Position numbers and translations under genes: made by a program. Of a stretch of 64,000 nucleotides of DNA, positions 60,766-64,000 are shown piece by piece. The stretch lies in contig NZ_JMIR01000006.1 of assembly GCF_000714935.1 (NCBI RefSeq), positions 62,001-126,000 on the forward strand. Direction: 5' to 3'. A model generated the notes under the pieces. It was not told where the DNA came from, ran no database searches, and saw nothing but the letters and a program-made list of their open reading frames with translations. Origin of the DNA: Tumebacillus flagellatus (GTDB lineage: Bacteria; Bacillota; Bacilli; Tumebacillales; Tumebacillaceae). Positions within the stretch are counted from its first letter, which is position 1, and each line of letters opens with the position of its first letter.

Positions 60766-60796
60766 TTGACTTGGAGTCAACTCCAAGTTGTAAGAT
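60766..60796 (+). promoter_or_regulatory. MerR-type operator-promoter of the merR gene
   Basis: TTGACT and TAAGAT are separated by 19 bases, the overlong spacer of MerR-activated promoters. The dyad ACTTGGAGT-CA-ACTCCAAGT (60769-60788) fills the spacer. It could also control the divergent MFS gene. Confidence 0.8.
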
Positions 60797-60851
60797 TACT
60801 TTATATAGATTCTGTGGATTCTAAGACCAAGAGGTGATGGAGTTGGAAACC

Positions 60852-61247
60852 ATGTCGATCAAACAAGCCGCAGAAAAAACCGGCCTCACCGAGGACACGA
60901 TTCGGTACTATGAAAAAATCGATCTGCTCCCTCCGGCAAACAGAAACAGCAGCGGACGACGGGTCTATGGAGAGGACGATCTGGAGCTCATGGTCTTCAT
61001 TACGCATATGAAGTCAGCGGGTATGTCGCTTGAGAACATCAAGTATTATTTGAGCTTGAACTTGGAAGAGGACCCCAACGCCGCTTCGGAACGGCTCGCC
61101 TTGCTGACGGCGCAAAAGGAACAGTTGGAATCCAACATTGCGGACTTGCAGGCCGCATACAAGGTTCTTGAGCACAAAGTGGAGCATTACCAAGAAATTT
61201 GCTTGCCGGAGAAACTTCGGTCCAAAAAAGGAACAGTCCCTCAGTAA
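60852..61247 (+). CDS. MerR-family regulator (AdhR-like)
   Basis: A roughly 131-residue regulator: winged helix-turn-helix MSIKQAAEKTGLTEDTIRYY at the N-terminus, second wing region, and a long coiled-coil dimerisation helix (about 80-118). The effector may bind a single Cys near the C-terminus (EICLPEK), as in AdhR-type aldehyde sensors. Starts at 60837, 60843 (TTG) and 60852 are possible; 60852 has GGAG at nine bases and matches the usual N-terminus. The target genes are inferred from the two identical operators. Confidence 0.85.
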   Translation: MSIKQAAEKTGLTEDTIRYYEKIDLLPPANRNSSGRRVYGEDDLELMVFITHMKSAGMSLENIKYYLSLNLEEDPNAASERLALLTAQKEQLESNIADLQAAYKVLEHKVEHYQEICLPEKLRSKKGTVPQ

Positions 61248-61253
61248 CTTTGC

Positions 61254-61287
61254 CAACTTCCATTCGGCTATGGAAGTTGTTTTTTTT
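61254..61287 (+). terminator. Terminator after merR
   Basis: CAACTTCCAT and ATGGAAGTTG pair around TCGGCT, followed by eight T residues. Confidence 0.88.
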
Positions 61288-61312
61288 ATTTCATTTTTTA
61301 TCGAATGCGGGG

Positions 61313-61343
61313 TTGACTTGGAGTTGACTCCAAGTTGTAGGCT
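61313..61343 (+). promoter_or_regulatory. MerR-type operator-promoter of the dehydrogenase operon
   Basis: TTGACT and TAGGCT with a 19-base spacer that holds ACTTGGAGT-TG-ACTCCAAGT (61316-61335), the same dyad as upstream of merR except for the two central bases. Confidence 0.82.
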
Positions 61344-61379
61344 TACCTCAGACACACATACAGGAGGAGAGAACATCAC

Positions 61380-62435
61380 ATGTGCCAAAACCATACCACC
61401 ACAACCCGAGTCTTGAGCGTAGCGAGCGCAAAAGCGCCGTTTGAACGTACCACGTTGGAACGCAGAGAACTGCGCCCGCACGATCTCTTGATCGACATTC
61501 AATTCAGCGGCATCTGCCACTCCGACATTCACAGCGCGTTTGACGAATGGGGCGGCGGCATCTTCCCGATGGTGCCGGGTCACGAAATCGCCGGCGTCGT
61601 AGCGGCAGTCGGTTCGGAAGTTTCCAAATTTGCAGTCGGCGACCGCGTCGGTGTAGGCTGCTTCGTGGATTCCTGCGGCGAGTGCGAATACTGCCTGAGC
61701 GGAGAAGAACAATATTGCACGCGAGGCGTCGTCTCCACGTACAACGCGCTCGACTACGACGGCAACCCGACCTACGGCGGCTACAGCCAAAAAATCGTCG
61801 TCACGGAGGGCTTCGTCGTCCGCATTCCGGACGCGCTGTCCCTGGACGTTGCGAGCCCGCTGCTGTGCGCGGGCATCACCACATACTCGCCGCTCAAACA
61901 TTGGAACGCCGGCCCCGGCAAGAAAGTCGCGATCGTCGGCATGGGCGGGCTCGGCCATCTCGCCATCCAGTTTGCGCATGCTCTGGGCGCGGAAGTCACC
62001 GTCCTCAGCCGCTCTCTGAACAAAAAAGAAGAAGCCCTGAGCTTTGGTGCCGATCACTACTTTGCCACCAGCGACCCCGCGACGTTCACGGAGTTGGCGG
62101 GTCGTTTCGATCTCATCTTGAACACCGTATCGGCGAACCTCGACGTGGATGCGTACTTGTCGCTGTTGCGCATCGACGGAACGCTCGTCAACGTCGGCGC
62201 ACCGGCTGAACCGGATCAGTACCGTGTGTTCTCCCTGATCATGGGCCGCCGCAGCATCGCCGGATCGCTTGTCGGCGGGATTCGCGAAACGCAGGAGATG
62301 CTCGACTTTGCCGCTGAGCACGGCATTGCCCCGCAAATTGAAGTGATCAGCGCCGACCAAGTCGATGAAGCGTATCAGCGCGTGCTCAAGAGCGATGTGC
62401 GCTACCGCTTCGTCATTGACGTCGCGACTCTGTAA
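61380..62435 (+). CDS. Zinc-dependent alcohol dehydrogenase (YahK/AdhA-type)
   Basis: A 351-residue NAD(P)-dependent medium-chain dehydrogenase. The catalytic zinc ligands are in GICHSDIH (Cys about 43) and PGHE (His about 65). The structural zinc site is [15 protein letters not shown] (about 97-111). The Rossmann motif is [11 protein letters not shown] (about 183). It reduces aldehydes, matching a cinnamyl-alcohol-dehydrogenase-like subgroup, and probably detoxifies the aldehyde sensed by the MerR protein. ATG 61380 follows GGAGGAG. Confidence 0.9.
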   Translation: MCQNHTTTTRVLSVASAKAPFERTTLERRELRPHDLLIDIQFSGICHSDIHSAFDEWGGGIFPMVPGHEIAGVVAAVGSEVSKFAVGDRVGVGCFVDSCGECEYCLSGEEQYCTRGVVSTYNALDYDGNPTYGGYSQKIVVTEGFVVRIPDALSLDVASPLLCAGITTYSPLKHWNAGPGKKVAIVGMGGLGHLAIQFAHALGAEVTVLSRSLNKKEEALSFGADHYFATSDPATFTELAGRFDLILNTVSANLDVDAYLSLLRIDGTLVNVGAPAEPDQYRVFSLIMGRRSIAGSLVGGIRETQEMLDFAAEHGIAPQIEVISADQVDEAYQRVLKSDVRYRFVIDVATL

Positions 62436-62503
62436 GCAAAACAGGCGGAACTCAAATGGCGATGCGCGCTGCCGCTTCGTCATTGACGTCGCGACTCTGT
62501 AAG
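62392..62503 (+). repeat. 45-bp direct repeat at the 3' end of the dehydrogenase gene
   Basis: The last 45 bases around the stop codon (62392-62436) are repeated at 62459-62503 with only two substitutions, 67 bases downstream. The second copy is outside any gene and directly precedes the next ribosome site. Confidence 0.85.
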
Positions 62504-62523
62504 TTCAGGCAGGAGGTTTTCAC

Positions 62524-63507
62524 ATGGAATACCGCACCGTAGGCAAGACCGGCATTCAAGTTTCCCCTCTGTGTTTCGGCACGATGTCGTTTGGCGGAAA
62601 TGCCGATGCGGCGACCTCCAAGGCGATGTTTCAGCGTTGCCGGGAAGCGGGGATTACTTTTTTTGACACGGCGAACGTGTACAGCGGGGGACGGTCGGAG
62701 GAAATCCTCGGCGAGTGCATCGCGGATTGCCGGGATGAGATCGTCCTGACGTCCAAAGTGTTTTTCCCCACGGGTGCCGACATCAACGCAAAGGGCCTCT
62801 CCCGCCGTCACATCATGCTGGAAGTGGAAAACAGCTTGCGGCGCTTGCAGACCGACCGCCTCGATTTCTACTTCGTGCACATGTTCGACGAGAACACCCC
62901 GATGGAAGAAACGCTTCGTGCGCTCGACGACCTGCAGGCGCAAGGCAAGATCCTCTACCCGGCGGTCAGCAACTGGGCGGCGTGGCAAATCGCCAAGGCC
63001 CTGGGCATTTCCGCCAAGGAACAATTGGCGCGCTTTGAGTTGATACAACCGATGTACAACTTGGTGAAACGCCAAGCCGAAGTGGAAATTCTGCCGCTCG
63101 CCGTTTCCGAGCAAATCGGCGTAATTTCTTACAGTCCCTTGGGCGGCGGTCTTCTGACCGGCAAGTACGGGGTACAAAAACGCCCCGACCAAGGACGCCT
63201 CGTGGAAGACCCACGATACTCCGCCCGCTATGGGGAGGAGATGAACTTCGTCGTCGCCGATCGGTTTACCGCCTATGCCGCCGAGCACGGCATCAACCCG
63301 GCAACGCTTGCCGTCGCGTGGGCGATGTCGCATCCGGCGATCACCGCGCCGATCATCGGGGCGCGAAATGTAGAACAGCTGGAACATTCGCTCGCAGCTC
63401 TCGATGTGGAGATGACCCCGCAATGGCGCGAGGAAATCTCCGCCCTCTCGGTCACTCCGCAACCGGCAACCGACCGGGGAGAAACCCTGCTGCCGAATTG
63501 GGCCTAA
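62524..63507 (+). CDS. Aldo/keto reductase
   Basis: A 327-residue NADPH-dependent reductase of the YghZ/Tas-like AKR branch. The catalytic Asp and Tyr are in FDTANVYSGG (about 43-52), the Lys in LTSKVFF (about 78), the His in YFVHMFD (about 118). The C-terminal cofactor region reads APIIGARNVEQLE. GCAGGAGG precedes ATG 62524. It follows the dehydrogenase by about 88 bases and probably shares the MerR-controlled transcript, adding a second aldehyde-reducing enzyme. Confidence 0.9.
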   Translation: MEYRTVGKTGIQVSPLCFGTMSFGGNADAATSKAMFQRCREAGITFFDTANVYSGGRSEEILGECIADCRDEIVLTSKVFFPTGADINAKGLSRRHIMLEVENSLRRLQTDRLDFYFVHMFDENTPMEETLRALDDLQAQGKILYPAVSNWAAWQIAKALGISAKEQLARFELIQPMYNLVKRQAEVEILPLAVSEQIGVISYSPLGGGLLTGKYGVQKRPDQGRLVEDPRYSARYGEEMNFVVADRFTAYAAEHGINPATLAVAWAMSHPAITAPIIGARNVEQLEHSLAALDVEMTPQWREEISALSVTPQPATDRGETLLPNWA

Positions 63508-63532
63508 CCCTCGCGGTCGAAACAAAAGAGCA

Positions 63533-63568
63533 AGGCCGTTGCCTCAGGAGAAGGCAACGGCCTTTTTC
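63533..63568 (+). terminator. Terminator after the aldo/keto reductase gene
   Basis: AAGGCCGTTGCC and GGCAACGGCCTT form a 12-bp stem with T residues after it. Confidence 0.88.
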
Positions 63569-63609
63569 GTGTCAAAATAGAGAGGGTAGAAAGGGAAGGA
63601 GCGTGCCGG

Positions 63610-64000
63610 ATGGGGATTGCCATCAAGGAGAAACTTGCGAAAACGGTGCTGACGGAAGCCAAGGGGTACTTGGACGCGGGGTACACCCATTCCTTGAACC
63701 CGTACAGCGGCTGTGCGTTTGCTTGCCGGTACTGTTATGTACGTGAACTGCCGATCCAAAAGTTTAGCGAAATCCCGTGGGGAGACTGGGTGGACATCAA
63801 AACAAACGCAGCCGAGACGTACCGCAGGGAAATCCAGAAACTCCGCGCCAGAAACAAACCGGTGCGCCTGTTCATGTCCTCGGCAACCGACCCCTATCAA
63901 CCGATCGAACGCAAGGCCGGCATCACGCGCGCCCTCCTGCGTGAGATGAGCGACCACCCGCCTGATTTTCTGCAAGTCCAAACCCGGGGACCGCTTGTCA
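63610..64000 (+). CDS. Radical SAM protein, SplB-like (partial, cut by the window edge)
   Basis: The frame from ATG 63610 is open to the end of the window (130 codons). It contains the radical SAM cluster motif CAFACRYCYV (CX3CX2C, Cys at about 37, 41 and 44) after LNPYSGC, and later LFMSSATDPYQPIER. This matches the SPL/Rv2578c-type family of radical SAM proteins; true spore photoproduct lyase is one member. The rest lies outside the window, so the exact family cannot be fixed. Confidence 0.82.
   Translation, partial: MGIAIKEKLAKTVLTEAKGYLDAGYTHSLNPYSGCAFACRYCYVRELPIQKFSEIPWGDWVDIKTNAAETYRREIQKLRARNKPVRLFMSSATDPYQPIERKAGITRALLREMSDHPPDFLQVQTRGPLV

Overview
The window looks like chromosomal DNA of a GC-rich, spore-forming, aerobic Firmicute, most like the Alicyclobacillaceae (Tumebacillus/Effusibacillus type). 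This is inferred from gene content and order: sigW-rsiW, cdaA-cdaR-glmM-(glmS ribozyme)-glmS, a Spo0E-family phosphatase, an MtlR-type mannitol PTS, YhaN/YhaO-type repair proteins and strong Shine-Dalgarno sequences. I saw no rRNA, tRNA or CRISPR array.

Layout. 1-17.4 kb is compact, GC-rich core genome: two small unknown proteins, an SbcCD-like pair (yhaO/yhaN type), arginase, an assimilatory sulfate operon (cysH-tauE/safE-sat), an XRE-TPR regulator, the envelope-stress pair sigW-rsiW with its autoregulatory promoter, and the c-di-AMP/amino-sugar block. 17.4-36.3 kb is an accessory region with lower GC, long gaps and many broken genes. It starts with an XRE-TPR regulator coupled to a 60-residue exported pro-peptide (a likely RRNPP-type signalling pair), followed by a second XRE-TPR regulator and a spo0E-like gene read through a structured leader that ends in a terminator. 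A degenerate phage-like stretch comes next, then a three-gene methyltransferase-helicase-GIY-YIG system. The rest holds a recombinase scrap, a HEXXH protein, a transglutaminase-like protein, several small unknowns, IS3 debris and unusual repeats.

36.4-42.2 kb is a copper/envelope cluster (ycnI-like, nosDLYF-like, YtkA-like lipoprotein) without nosZ in view. It includes a gene that looks like an in-frame deletion fusion of a sensor kinase to its response regulator. 42.2-45.2 kb holds gene remnants around an intact mntH with MntR-like boxes. 45.6-51.8 kb carries a hydrolase, a DGPF protein with an ECF42-type sigma factor, an MFS transporter, a cobalamin riboswitch with a Ni/Co permease, and an EamA exporter.

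51.8-59.0 kb is a leftward mannitol operon (mtlA-mtlR-mtlF-mtlD) running into the general PTS genes ptsH-ptsI. 59.2-63.5 kb is a probable MerR regulon: MFS exporter, MerR regulator, zinc alcohol dehydrogenase and aldo/keto reductase, with two matching 19-bp-spacer operator-promoters. The right edge cuts a radical SAM gene.

The most interesting items are the regulator/pro-peptide pair (17486-19025), the attenuator-like leader of spo0E (20740-20916), the kinase-regulator fusion (40934-41737), nosDLYF without nosZ, and a dispersed AACTTTATTA-type motif found beside several scars.
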